From NCBI GenBank assembly GCA_963558185.1, contig CAUWFE010000005.1, positions 10,017 to 74,016 on the forward strand: a DNA stretch of 64,000 nt. The letters are read 5' to 3'. The position numbers and the translations under genes were made by a program. Of the stretch, positions 43,087 to 54,000 are shown one piece after another (position 1 is the first letter of the stretch; each line of letters opens with the position of its first letter). A model generated the notes under the pieces. That model made no database searches, had not been told where the DNA came from, and was given only the letters and a program-made list of their open reading frames with translations. This DNA is from UMGS1663 sp963558185 (lineage in GTDB: Bacteria > Bacillota > Clostridia > TANB77 > CAG-508).

Positions 43087-44223
43087 GTGATAAATATAGA
43101 TGAAATTTTGAAATTAGCAAAACAAAAAGATGCATCAGATGTACACTTAATTTCTGGAATAAAGCCCATGTTAAGAATTGCAAGAGATCTAATTGAAATA
43201 GAAGAAATGGATATCTTAGAAGAAGAAGACATGTATCAAGCATATGACTATTTTGTAAGAGGAAATTTGGATGAAGATGAGGTATTTAAAGAAACAAGAA
43301 AATTAGATGCTTCTTTTGAATTTGAAGATATTAGATTAAGAGTAAATATTTCTTATTCAGATAATGTGCCAATTTTTACATTAAGATTAGTAAAAAAAGA
43401 TTTACCAAAATATGAAGATTTAGGAGTACCAGATATAGTTAGAAGAATGACTTATCAACCTCAAGGGTTAATTTTAGTTACAGGAAAAACAAACTCAGGA
43501 AAAACCACAACATTAAATGCATTAATTAATGAAATAAATGAAAAACAAAATAAAAAGATATTAACACTAGAAAACCCAATAGAATATAAACATAAATGCA
43601 AAAAATCTGTAATAGTACAAAAAGAAATAGGAAGAGGGCGTGATAGTTTATGCTTCAGTGATGGTGTAAAAAACTCATTAAGAGAAGACTGCGACATAGT
43701 AGTAGTAGGGGAAATTAGAGATAGAGAAACAATGGAAGCAGCTATAGAAACAGCAGAATCAGGACATTTAGTAATAGGAACACTTCATACAAAGTCATGT
43801 GCTGAAACAATAGATAGAATGATAAACTTTTATGATATTTCAGATCAACAGAGTGTTAAATATTTAATTGCATCATTACTAAAACTAGTAATATCACAAA
43901 GGTTATTAAAAGGAAGAAATGGTAAATTAGTATTAGTACCAGAAGTTATGGTAGTAGATAATATAATAGCTGGAATTATAAGAAAACAAAAAATAAGTGT
44001 ATCTGAAATTGAAGATGCAATACAAAGTAATTTAGAAAAAGGTAGTATAGGATTAATAAATTCTTTAGCAGAATTATTTGTAAATGACCAAATTACTTTA
44101 GAACAAGCAAAATCACAAATAGAAGAAAAGAATTTAGAAATATTAAACAGAACTATTATGCAACTAAAGATAAAAAAGGAAAATGGAAATAAGAATATTA
44201 TGAATGGATATATGCACAATTAG
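43087..44223 (+). CDS. pilT: Pilus retraction ATPase PilT
   Basis: A 378-residue protein starting at GTG after AAAGGAG. The N-terminal PAS-like domain (KQKDASDVHLISGIKPMLRI) and core motifs are clear: Walker A TGKTNSGKTTTLNAL, Asp box TLENPIEY, Walker B DIVVVGEIRDRETMEAA and His box GTLHTKSCAETIDR. The family's usual SDxH opening is present. PilT next to pilB implies dynamic, retractile pili (twitching or DNA uptake). Confidence 0.88.
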   Translation: MINIDEILKLAKQKDASDVHLISGIKPMLRIARDLIEIEEMDILEEEDMYQAYDYFVRGNLDEDEVFKETRKLDASFEFEDIRLRVNISYSDNVPIFTLRLVKKDLPKYEDLGVPDIVRRMTYQPQGLILVTGKTNSGKTTTLNALINEINEKQNKKILTLENPIEYKHKCKKSVIVQKEIGRGRDSLCFSDGVKNSLREDCDIVVVGEIRDRETMEAAIETAESGHLVIGTLHTKSCAETIDRMINFYDISDQQSVKYLIASLLKLVISQRLLKGRNGKLVLVPEVMVVDNIIAGIIRKQKISVSEIEDAIQSNLEKGSIGLINSLAELFVNDQITLEQAKSQIEEKNLEILNRTIMQLKIKKENGNKNIMNGYMHN

Positions 44224-44234
44224 GAGGTAAAAAG

Positions 44235-45587
44235 ATGCCAGAATATGTATATAGAGCAGTAACCGATAAAGGGCAAATTGTTCGTAATCGTGTAGAAGAA
44301 GCTAGTAAACAAGCTTTAATTAAAAAATTGAAAAAGAATGATTTAATGCCAATTGACGTTAAACAAGCATCATATGCTGCTAAAAAACAAAAAAAAGCAA
44401 GAAGAAATAGCATAGATATAGATGAAATTATGAAAACAGCTAGTACATCTAATTTATTAAATAAAAATATGAAAAAAGAAATTAGCTTTTCAGAAAAAAT
44501 GAATGCAACTCTTTCAGGGACAGAAAAAATTACAAGTAGAGATTTAGTTATATTTACACAAAATTTTTATTTACTAAAAAAAGCAAATTTCAATAATATT
44601 CATGCTCTAAATACTATTATAGATAGTACAGAAAATTTGTCTTTAAAAGGGGTTTTACAAGATATTTTAGCAGGTGTCGAAGCTGGTGAATATATGTATA
44701 CTACAATGGAATACTATTCTAACATTTTTCCATATATATATGTTAATATGATTAAAGTTGGAGAATTATCAGGTTCACTAACAACTTCTTTAGAGCAAGC
44801 TGTTAAATACTTAGATGACAATAATGCTATTCTTAAAAAAGTAAAAAGAGCAATTATTCCAAATATTTTACAATTTATCGCTATTTTTGCATTACTAATT
44901 GCAGGAACATTTTTGGCAGTTCCAGCCATTCAAGGTTTATACGAGCAAGTAGGAAGTACAGATGAATTACCAGGACCTACAATATGGTTCTTCAATTTAG
45001 CTACAGCAGTATTCCAAGTATGGTATATACCAGTAGGATTAATAGCAATAATTGCAGCACTTATTATTTATTATATAAATACACCAAAAGGAAGATATAA
45101 CTTTGATTATTTTAAATATAGAATGCCAATTTTTGGCTCATTGATATTCTCGATGGATTTTGAAAGATTTATAAAAGCTATGTCTTTAAACTTAGATAAT
45201 GGAATGAGAATTCAAGATTCATTGGAAGTTAGTAAAAATGTTGTAAAAAATTACGTGTTTTTATCTATGGTAGAAACTTCTATAAATAACATACTAATTG
45301 GTGGATCATGGATAGAACCTTTTGAAAAATCAGGATTAGCATCATCAATGATGACAGAAATGTTAAAAATAGGTATGCAAACAGACCTTTCTGAAATGAT
45401 GAAGAAATTAGTAGAATATATGAGAATGGATATTGATAATATTCTTACTAAAATAATGAAAGTATTACCAGAAATTTCATATTCTATAGTAGGAGTGGTA
45501 TTAATATTCTTTGTAATAGTAGTACTTGTTCCATGTTTACAAGTATACATGGGAGGTTTCTTATTATCAGCAGGAGGAGTAGTATAG
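44235..45587 (+). CDS. pilC: Pilus platform protein PilC
   Basis: A 450-residue protein with two T2SSF domains: about 95-220 (LVIFTQNFYLLKKANFNNIH) and about 300-430 (FSMDFERFIKAMSLNLDNGM). Membrane segments lie around 205-235, 255-280 and 415-440. The N-terminal 80 residues are a variable cytoplasmic extension. PilC is the inner-membrane platform between PilB/PilT and the pilus. It is the last gene of the pilus operon. Confidence 0.9.
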   Translation: MPEYVYRAVTDKGQIVRNRVEEASKQALIKKLKKNDLMPIDVKQASYAAKKQKKARRNSIDIDEIMKTASTSNLLNKNMKKEISFSEKMNATLSGTEKITSRDLVIFTQNFYLLKKANFNNIHALNTIIDSTENLSLKGVLQDILAGVEAGEYMYTTMEYYSNIFPYIYVNMIKVGELSGSLTTSLEQAVKYLDDNNAILKKVKRAIIPNILQFIAIFALLIAGTFLAVPAIQGLYEQVGSTDELPGPTIWFFNLATAVFQVWYIPVGLIAIIAALIIYYINTPKGRYNFDYFKYRMPIFGSLIFSMDFERFIKAMSLNLDNGMRIQDSLEVSKNVVKNYVFLSMVETSINNILIGGSWIEPFEKSGLASSMMTEMLKIGMQTDLSEMMKKLVEYMRMDIDNILTKIMKVLPEISYSIVGVVLIFFVIVVLVPCLQVYMGGFLLSAGGVV

Positions 45588-45613
45588 AAATAGCAAGAAA
45601 AGAGGAATAAATA

Positions 45614-46528
45614 TTGCAAATAGGAATAGATATAGGAGGAAGTCACATAGGGGCAGGCTTAGTAAATGAAAATGGAAAAATTATAATAAAAAAAGAATGC
45701 AATTTATGTGATGATTTTAAAGATAAAGAAAATAGAAAACAAGAAATAAGGGATATTGTGATATCCCTTATTCGCAATATATTACAAGAAGTGGGAGCAC
45801 CAAAATGTGTAATAAAAAAAATAGGCATTGCATGTCCTGGTAAAATAAAAAATGGGGTAGCATATGATTTATATAATTTAAATTTAAAATCTTTAGAATT
45901 GAAAAGTGAATTAGAAGAATATTATAAAACTAATGTTACAATTCACAATGATGCAAAGTGTGCAGGCATTGCAGAAAAAAAATATGGGTCATTACAAAAA
46001 TATGAAGACTGCGTATTTCTATGTTTAGGAACTGGAATTGGAGGAGCTACTTTTCTTAATAATGAAATGCTAATTCCAGAAAAGAATGAAGGTTTTGAAT
46101 ATGGACATATGATTATTGAAAAAGCTGGCAGACAATGTAGATGTGGAAACTGTGGATGTTTTGAGAAATATGCATCAATGAGTGCATTTAAACAAGGTTT
46201 TATAAGTGAAGTATTAGAAAATAAAGAAGAATATATGTTTTTTACTTCTGAACAAATATTAAGTTATATATTAGAAAATAGAAATGAACCTAAAATTCAA
46301 AATTATATAGATGAATATATAGATAATTTGATATTAGGAATTTGTAATATTTGTAAAGTAATGGAACCACAAGCAATTAGCTTAGGAGGAAGCTTTGTAC
46401 ATTTTCATAAAGTATTATATACAAGGCTAATTGAAAAATTAAATGAGCATAATTATAAATTTGATGTACCAGATATTGTACTTGCAACATTAGGAAATGA
46501 TGCAGGGATAATAGGGGCAGTGTGTTAA
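45614..46528 (+). CDS. ROK-family sugar kinase
   Basis: A 304-residue protein starting at TTG after AAGAGG. The ATP-binding motif is IGIDIGGSHIGAGLV. The ROK zinc motif is CRCGNCGCFEKYAS. GTGIGGATFLN and NDAKCAGIAEKKYG are also present. Glucokinase is the most frequent function, but N-acetylmannosamine or other sugar kinases look alike. Its stop codon (46526-46528) falls in the terminal repeat of an interspersed element. Confidence 0.85.
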   Translation: MQIGIDIGGSHIGAGLVNENGKIIIKKECNLCDDFKDKENRKQEIRDIVISLIRNILQEVGAPKCVIKKIGIACPGKIKNGVAYDLYNLNLKSLELKSELEEYYKTNVTIHNDAKCAGIAEKKYGSLQKYEDCVFLCLGTGIGGATFLNNEMLIPEKNEGFEYGHMIIEKAGRQCRCGNCGCFEKYASMSAFKQGFISEVLENKEEYMFFTSEQILSYILENRNEPKIQNYIDEYIDNLILGICNICKVMEPQAISLGGSFVHFHKVLYTRLIEKLNEHNYKFDVPDIVLATLGNDAGIIGAVC

Positions 46529-46772
46529 TAGATAATAGTTTTGTAAATTAATGCAAGGAATGCCTTGAAATATATGTTTTTCATAACATTCATTAGGTTT
46601 ATTACAAAATTTAAGAAATTCTAATTTATTTTATGGCACCCTTCCACTAAAGTGAACTCTTTCCATAAAATTACACAGAATTTCTAAAATTTCTCCATAA
46701 ACATTCGTCATTTTATTCAAAACATATATTTCAAGGCATTCTAGCAAAAAAATAAAAAAACTTATACAGTAA
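46525..46772. mobile_element. Interspersed noncoding element, copy E (near full length)
   Basis: About 248 bp with degenerate ends (TTAATAGATAATAGTTTT and AAAACTTATACAGTAA) and a well-kept interior: AAGGAATGCC, TTTAAGAAATTCTAATTTAT, the CACCCTTCCACTAAAGTG hairpin and TCTCCATAAACATTCGTCAT. The left end overlaps the ROK gene's stop codon. Confidence 0.75.
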
Positions 46773-46862
46773 CCACAGTGTTATAATAAATGTATAAAAT
46801 ATAGCAAATTTTACTAATTTATGCTATACTAATGTAAAATTAGTAAATAGTGGAGGAAAATG

Positions 46863-47720
46863 ATGATAGATTTTACCAATGCAATAGAGGAGTTTAATGG
46901 CTATAAAGGCTCTGAAAAAAAGAAAACATTGATATATAATAATAAAAAGTATTTAGTAAAATTTCCAGATCCAATTAGAGAAAAAAATAAAAATATTTCA
47001 TATATAAACAATGCTTTTTCTGAGTATGTAGGTAGTAATATATTTAAAATAGTAGGCTTCAAAACACAAAATACAATTTTAGGAAAATATGAATATAATG
47101 GCAAAGAAAAAATTGTATGTGCATGTGAAGACTTTACAGATAATGAAAATATTTTGTATGAATTTGAAAATTTAGCATTAAGTACAAATCCAGATAAAAA
47201 AATTGATACAGAATTAAAAGATATAATTGAAGTAATAGAAACAAATAAAATGATTAATATAGAAGAAACAAAGAAAAAATTTTGGGATATGTTTATTATT
47301 GATAGCTTAATAGGTAATACAGACAGACATAATGGTAATTGGGGATTTTTGATAAATACAGAAACAAAAAAAGCAGAATTTTCACCAATATATGATTGTG
47401 GTTCATGTTTAAATCCAATTCTTGAAGATGAACAAATAGAAAAAATGGATAAAACAGAATTAAAAAATCTAGCAATAAATTGTTATTCTTGCATAAAAGA
47501 AGATGGTAAAAAAATAAATTATTTTACATTTATAAAACAAAGTAAAAATGTAGAATGCAATAATGCTATAAAGAGAATATTCCCACATATTAATATGAAT
47601 AAAATAGCAGAATTTATAGACAATATAGAATGCATATCTAATATAAGAAAAAAATTCTATAAAGAAATTTTAGAAAAAAGATATAATACAATAAAAGATG
47701 TTTATGAAAATATAAAATAA
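46863..47720 (+). CDS. HipA/CtkA-like protein kinase
   Basis: About 285 residues. Conserved kinase residues of the HipA_C family are visible: KKYLVKFPDP (ATP-lysine region), IGNTDRHNGNWGFL (catalytic loop with Asp and Asn) and FSPIYDCGSCLNP (metal-binding DxG). It lacks the N-terminal HipA_N domain and has no HipB-like antitoxin beside it, resembling CtkA-type stand-alone kinases. The ATG at 46863 is favoured over the adjacent 46860 because of its spacing from GGAGG. Targets unknown. Confidence 0.75.
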   Translation: MIDFTNAIEEFNGYKGSEKKKTLIYNNKKYLVKFPDPIREKNKNISYINNAFSEYVGSNIFKIVGFKTQNTILGKYEYNGKEKIVCACEDFTDNENILYEFENLALSTNPDKKIDTELKDIIEVIETNKMINIEETKKKFWDMFIIDSLIGNTDRHNGNWGFLINTETKKAEFSPIYDCGSCLNPILEDEQIEKMDKTELKNLAINCYSCIKEDGKKINYFTFIKQSKNVECNNAIKRIFPHINMNKIAEFIDNIECISNIRKKFYKEILEKRYNTIKDVYENIK

Positions 47721-47744
47721 ATAGAAATGAAATTGAAAATCTAA

Positions 47745-47800
47745 AAAATGGTAATATGTACTACTCATTATAAATGAGATTCTCTTATTACCATTTTTAA
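47745..47800 (+). terminator. Terminator after the kinase gene; copy 2 of the repeated terminator
   Basis: AAATGGTAATA...TATTACCATTT followed by TTAATATTTTA. The loop (ACTACTCA-TATAAAT) and flank match the terminator at 594-647. Confidence 0.75.
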
Positions 47801-47954
47801 TATTTTATAGATTTTATATCTATTGTAGTATATATAAAATTGAAAAATATATACAAAATTAATGTAATATAAATGTAATAAAAAAGTAAAAAAACAGATA
47901 TAGAAAAATACTAATATATGTTGTATAATAAGAAAAAAGAAAAGGAGAAATACT

Positions 47955-49179
47955 ATGAAAAAATTAGTAAAAGAACAAAAAGGTGTAACCTTAATAGCAT
48001 TAGTAGTAACAATAGTAATATTAATCATTTTAGTGGCAGTAAGTATGACAATGGTGTTAGAAAATAACGGAATATTTGAGCAAGCAAAAAAAGGAGCAAA
48101 TGCAATGGCTGACGCAGAGACAAATGAGCAAAAAGGATTTAACAGTATGTCAGAGGAAATAGATAAAATATTAGTTGGAAATGCAAGTTCAGAAAATCCA
48201 AGTGAGCCAGAGGAGAAACCAAAAAAAATAGAAGATGCAAAGAATTCAGGAGAAGAATTTACAAATAATAGAAATATTTTGGAAGATTCAAAAGGAAATA
48301 GAGTAGTGATTCCTGGAGGATTTAAAATATCTTCTGATTCAGGAAATACAGTTGGACAAGGGATAGTAATTGAAGATGTAAGTGCATCAGGAGATGGAGA
48401 TGTAAAAGGAAGCCAATTTGTATGGGTACCAGTTGGAAAATTTATTACTGATGATGGTACAGAAAAAAATATCAAACTAGGTAGATACAGTTTTGACATG
48501 AAATCAGTACAATTAATACAAGATGCAAAAGACTATAAACAAAAAGTATATATTCAACGGTAATATATTAGAAGAAACCAAATTTAGAGAAGGATGTGAA
48601 TATACAAAAGAAACTGCTACAGCTAAAGATTTAAGAGAATTTATTGAATCAGCAGAGTATAATGGAGGATATTACATTGCAAGATATGAATCCACATATG
48701 CTTTAGATACAGGTACAATTGAAACTAGTAAAGCAGCATCAAAAATTTCTTCATATTTTAATTATGGACCTAACGAAAATGGAAAATTATGGAACAATAT
48801 AACTCAAATAAATGCATCAAAAGTATGTATAAATACATATTTTGATGCAGATAGTGTAGAAAGTGATTTAATTAATAGTTATGCGTGGGATACAGCAAGA
48901 CTATTTATCCAAGAGAGTGGAAATACAGGATATGGAAACGAAAGAATTAATAGTGAAATAGAAAATACAGGTACTAGAAATGATGAAGTATGTAAAATAA
49001 ATGATATGGGGGGAAATCTGCAAGAATATTTAACAGAAACAACAAACAATAAAAATGGAATATTGATGGGGGCACATGGATATAACTTAAATTTTTTAAA
49101 TGAATTTAATATTGATAAGAAAGATGAAAAGACAGGATTTAGAATGCTTTTATATTTAAGAGTTTCATATAAAAAATAA
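47955..49179 (+). pseudogene. Pilin fused to an FGE/SUMF1-like domain, interrupted by a frameshift
   Basis: The first frame (47955-48563) begins as a pilin: KEQKG then VTLIALVVTIVILIILVAVS, very similar to the small pilin at 39416. After an acidic linker it reaches FVWVPVGKF, the opening of a formylglycine-generating-enzyme-like domain. The second frame (open through 49179) carries on with GGYYIARYES, YAWDTARLFIQESGNTGYGN, MGGNLQEYLTET and GFRMLL, the rest of that domain. The switch lies near 48530-48560, where AAAAA runs occur. One indel would yield a protein of about 405 residues. It may be an inactivated, phase-variable or mis-sequenced surface pilin. Confidence 0.72.
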
Positions 49180-49210
49180 TATAATAAAAGATGTTTATAT
49201 AAAATAAATA

Positions 49211-49249
49211 AAACGAAATTGCTAAAAGTTAATTTTAACAATTTCGTTT
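49211..49249. terminator. Bidirectional terminator between convergent genes
   Basis: AAACGAAATTG (49211-49221) / CAATTTCGTTT (49239-49249), then TTTTA. Confidence 0.8.
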
Positions 49250-49270
49250 TTTATGATAATGTAACAAAAC

Positions 49271-49564
49271 TTATTTCCTCATATTATCACTACTTGTATT
49301 CGAAACTTTACTATTACCACATAATTTTTCATATTCCTTGCATTTAATCTTATAATCTAATTGCTGAGATAAACAACGATAATACATATATGCTTGCTCA
49401 TATTGCATCATAGGGTTAAAAAAATCATAATCATCAAGCTTACCATCTGTAAAATTCATTTGTTCAAAATTCCCATAAGGAGCATATCCATACGGAGAAA
49501 ATGCACCAGAAAATCCGCTTGCAAATCCATTCATATTAGGATTAAATTCATTATTTCTTTCCAT
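49271..49564 (-). CDS. Small Tyr/Phe/Gly-rich protein next to ylbJ
   Basis: A 97-residue protein. The N-terminal half is rich in Asn, Gly, Phe, Tyr and Pro (FSPYGYAPYGNF), and the second half is helical (QYEQAYMYYRCLSQQLDYKI). GGAGG precedes the ATG. It lies 12 bp downstream of ylbJ, probably co-transcribed. The composition recalls spore coat proteins, but I recognise no family. Confidence 0.6.
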   Translation of the reverse strand: MERNNEFNPNMNGFASGFSGAFSPYGYAPYGNFEQMNFTDGKLDDYDFFNPMMQYEQAYMYYRCLSQQLDYKIKCKEYEKLCGNSKVSNTSSDNMRK

Positions 49565-49576
49565 AAAAACCTCCTT

Positions 49577-50644
49577 CTAAAGATTTAAATTAAAAATAGG
49601 AAAACAATATATAAATATATACGTATAAAATGCAGCAAAAATACCTTGCATAAATTTTCCTATTATATATGGTTTAATAGAAACATCAGATTTTGAAGTA
49701 ATACTAAAAACTTGTAGCAAAATAGATATACCACCAAAACCAAGCAAAAAAGCACAAATAATAATACTAAAAGAGATATTTTTAATTGGAATTTGAGCTA
49801 TTAAAGAAATTCCATTTGTAAGTTCTAAAATTCCAGATAAAAAGCCACAAGGAAATTGAATGTTAGATACACCAAAAAGTTGAAATATAGGTTGTAACAT
49901 ATTAGAAAATAGTCCTAAAATATGGCTTTTAGCTAAAATAGAAAGGATAACACTAAATAGTACAACAAATCCACCTATCATAACAATAGTTTGAATAGAA
50001 GACATAATACTTTTGCTGATAACTTCTCCTAAATTAGAAAATGTAGCTACAGTTTTCTTTGTATGTACAGAAGTATTTACAACGTGTTTAGTAGTATTAG
50101 TAGAATGTAACTTCCAAAATCTAAAACAAAAACCAGTTGTAAGTCCTGCTAAAATATGAGTAATAAATAAAAGAAAGCCGATTAAAGTATTACCCAAAAG
50201 ACTAATACCAACAGTACCTATAATAAAAAGAGGACCAGAATTATTAGTAAAACTAAGTAAACGTTCGCCTTCTTCTTTAGTACACATATTTTCTTCTCTA
50301 AAACGAGTTACAATTTTAGCACCAACAGGATATCCACTTATCATACCCATAATTAAAGCATATGCTCCACATCCAGGAACATTAAACAAAGGACGCATAC
50401 ACCAATTAAATAATTCCCCCACTTTATTTACAACATTTGTATAAGAAAGTAATTCAGTAGCAATAAAAAATGGTAGAAGAGAGGGTATTACATTATTAGC
50501 CCATAATAACAAACCATTTTTTGCAGCTGCTAAATTACTCTGAGAAAAAAGTAATAAAAATAATACAAACAAGCAAAAAAATATAGGTAAGATATTTCGT
50601 CGCAATGATAAAAATAAAAAACGTGGTTTTGTTAAAGTAGTCAT
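49577..50644 (-). CDS. ylbJ: Sporulation integral membrane protein YlbJ
   Basis: A 355-residue polytopic membrane protein with a nucleoside-recognition (Gate) domain pattern: WANNVIPSLLPFFIATELLS, GMISGYPVGAKIV and FTNNSGPLFIIGTVG, as in YlbJ. In Bacillus it is needed for spore formation. With dpaA in this window it supports a spore-forming host. The following small gene is in the same transcript. Confidence 0.85.
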   Translation of the reverse strand: MTTLTKPRFLFLSLRRNILPIFFCLFVLFLLLFSQSNLAAAKNGLLLWANNVIPSLLPFFIATELLSYTNVVNKVGELFNWCMRPLFNVPGCGAYALIMGMISGYPVGAKIVTRFREENMCTKEEGERLLSFTNNSGPLFIIGTVGISLLGNTLIGFLLFITHILAGLTTGFCFRFWKLHSTNTTKHVVNTSVHTKKTVATFSNLGEVISKSIMSSIQTIVMIGGFVVLFSVILSILAKSHILGLFSNMLQPIFQLFGVSNIQFPCGFLSGILELTNGISLIAQIPIKNISFSIIICAFLLGFGGISILLQVFSITSKSDVSIKPYIIGKFMQGIFAAFYTYIFIYCFPIFNLNL

Positions 50645-50753
50645 ATTAAAATCTATCCCTTCTAAAAAAGTATTGCATAGTATTAGTATTTGCTAATATA
50701 TATGTAAAAAATAAATATTTATGATATTATTATAAATTAAGGTATATAATACT

Positions 50754-50936
50754 GTGAAATATAAGCTTTTCATTACATTCCTTAGGTTTACTACAAAACT
50801 TAAGAAATTCTAATTTATTTTATGGCACCCTTCCACTAAAGTGAACTCTTTCCATAAAATTGCAAAGAATTTCTAAAATTTCTCCATAAACATTCGTCAT
50901 TTCATTCAAAGCTTATATTTCAAAGTGTTGTAGCAT
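50754..50936. repeat. Interspersed element, copy F (left end missing)
   Basis: It starts at TGAAATATAAGCTTTTCATTAC and runs through the shared hairpin and TCTCCATAAACATTCGTCAT to GCTTATATTTCAA. The terminal inverted repeats are not preserved. It lies between ylbJ and mfd, whose upstream region (50,937-51,036) follows. Confidence 0.72.
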
Positions 50937-51036
50937 AAATTATTAATTAATAAACAAAAAATTTGTTCTTTACATATTGCATAAAGTTAAAATTTGATAT
51001 AAAATATATAAAGAAAAATGAGTGAGGAGAAAACAC

Positions 51037-54000
51037 ATGAATGAGATTATAACAAGGCTTCAAACTCTCCCAAAATTTGAAGAATACACACAAAGCTTAA
51101 AACAAAATAGCCAGATAGTAATATCTGGTTTATCTGACGTGGGAAAATTGCAATTTAGCTATGCAACTAAAAGAAATACAAAAAAGCCAATATTTATAAT
51201 TACATATAATGAAATACAAGCTAAAAATATAATAAAAGATTTAAGTTATTTTGCAGAAAATGATGATATTGTATATTTTCCAAAAAGGGATATAGTTCCA
51301 TATGACTATGTAGCTGAAAGTAAAGACATTTTATATGAAAGAATGGAAATATTAAATAAAATACATGAAAATAGTGCAGATATAGTCGTTACAACTATTG
51401 AAGCAATTATGCAAAAAATGATATTGCCAGAAGAACTATATAAAACAAAACTAAACTTTGAAGTAGGAAAAACATATTCATTACAAACACTAAAAGAAGA
51501 ACTAATAATGCTAGGCTATGAAAGAAATGACATAGTAGAAAATAAAGGACAATTTAGCATTAGAGGTGGAATTTTAGATATAGGAACAACAGAAAATATA
51601 GGAATAAGAATTGAATTTTGGGGAGACGAAGTAGACTCAATAAGGGAATTTCAAATATCTTCTCAACGTTCAGAAAAAATGTTACAAAAAATAAAAATAT
51701 ATGCAGCACATGAATTTATTTTACAAGATACTACGGCAAATATCATAAAAAAAATAGAAAATAAAGATGAAACAATAAATAGCAAAAGTTTTGAAGTATC
51801 AGAAAAAGCACGTATAAACTATTTTTCAAAAATGCAAGAAATAAAAAAAGCAGATATAGAAATTATTAGCCAAGGTGAATATATAAGTAAAATAGATAAA
51901 TATTTTAATTGCTTTTATGAAAATGCAAATAATTTTATGAAATATATTCCAGAAGATGCAATTATTTTTTATGATGAATATTCTAAAATAAAACAAAGAA
52001 TAGAAAACATTATAATTGATAATAATAATTTAATAAAATCATTAATAGAAAAAGAAAAAATGGTTCCACAAGCAATCCACAATATTAGCATATATGAAGA
52101 AGACTTTGAAACAAATAATAATCCATCTGTATTTTTAGAAAGACAAGATTTTGGACTTTCTAAAAATTCAAACATTAAATTCAACTTTCAATATAGAGAA
52201 GTAAATTATCATAAAAGCGAAATAGATTTATTAATAGAAGATATAAAAAGATATATATCAGAAAAAAAACAAGTAATTGTTCTTGCAGGAAACAATGACA
52301 ATGTAGAAAAGTTTAATAAACTATTAAGTGAAAAAGAAATAGTAAGTAATAAAATTACAGTAAAAACTGGTAGATTATCTGCGGGATTTGAATGCTATGA
52401 CTTAAACATGGTAATTATTTCCGGTGAAGAACTATTTGAAATAGATGTTAAAAAAAGAAGAAAAACAAGCAATGCATTTAAACAAGCTGAAAAAGTTGTA
52501 TATGCAGACTTAAAAGTAGGAGATTATGTAGTTCATAAATCTCATGGTATAGGACAATTCATAGGTGTAAATACTATAAAAGCAGATGGAGTAACAAAAG
52601 ACTATATAAAAATTCGTTATCAAAACAATGACTTATTATATATCCCAACAAACGATTTAGACAATGTAAGAAAATATGTGGGTGGAGGAGAAGCTACACC
52701 AAAGGTAAATAAATTAGGAAGCAAAGAATGGCAAAATACTAAAAATAAAGTAAAAAAGAATTTACAAGAAGTAGCAAAAGAATTAATAGAACTATACGCA
52801 AAAAGACAAAAAAGTAAAGGCTTTGCATTCTCTAAAGATACACCATGGCAAAAACAATTTGAAGATAATTTTCCATACCAAGAAACAGATGATCAGATTA
52901 GATGCATTTCAGAAGTAAAAAAAGATATGGAAAGCCAAAGACCTATGGATAGACTATTATGTGGAGATGTAGGTTATGGAAAAACAGAAGTAGCAATAAG
53001 GGCAGCATTTAAAGCTGTAATGGATCAAAAGCAAGTAGCATATTTAGTTCCAACTACAGTTTTAGCTAATCAACAGTATTCAGATTTTTATGAAAGAATG
53101 CAAGAATTTCCTATACGCGTAGAAGTACTAAATCGTTTTAAAACAAAAAAACAGCAACAAGAAATTATACGAAAATTAAAATTAGGAGAAATAGATGTTA
53201 TAATAGGAACACATAGATTATTAAGCAAAGATGTTGAATTTAAAGACCTAGGCTTATTAATTATAGATGAAGAGCAAAGGTTTGGAGTAAAAGATAAAGA
53301 AAAAATAAAACAATATAAATCATCAATAGATGTACTTACAATGACAGCCACTCCAATACCAAGAACTTTACATATGTCTATAGTTGGAGTAAGAGATATG
53401 TCTGTAATATATGAACCACCACAAAATAGAAAGCCAGTTCAAACATATGTATTAGAATATGACGAAGAAGTAATAAAAGAAGCAATAACAAAAGAATTAG
53501 AAAGAAAAGGTCAAGTATTTTATTTGTTCAACAATGTAGAACAAATAGAAAAAAAAGAAATTCAAGTTTCAAACTTAGTACCTGAAGCAAAAGTAGCTTT
53601 TGCACATGGAAAGATGAGTGGTGCAGAACTAGAAGAAATAATGATGGACTTTATTGAAGGTAAAATTGATGTATTAGTATGTACAACAATTTTAGAGTCT
53701 GGAATAGATATTCCAAATGCTAACACAATAATTGTAGAAAATGCAGATAGGCTAGGCTTAGCACAACTATATCAAATTAGAGGAAGAGTTGGAAGAGCAA
53801 GTAAACAAGGTTATGCATATGTTACATATAAAAGGGACAAAATACTATCAGAAGTTGCAGATAAAAGACTAAAAGCAATTAAAGAATTTACTGAATTTGG
53901 TTCAGGTTTTAAAATTGCTATGCGTGACTTAGAAATTCGTGGAGCTGGAAGCATGGTTGGAGAAATACAACATGGGCATATGGAACAAGTTGGATATGAC

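Noticed and set aside
47768..48499. 243-codon minus-strand ORF over the pilin-FGE gene
   Set aside because: The plus strand encodes recognisable pilin and FGE motifs; the antisense frame has none.
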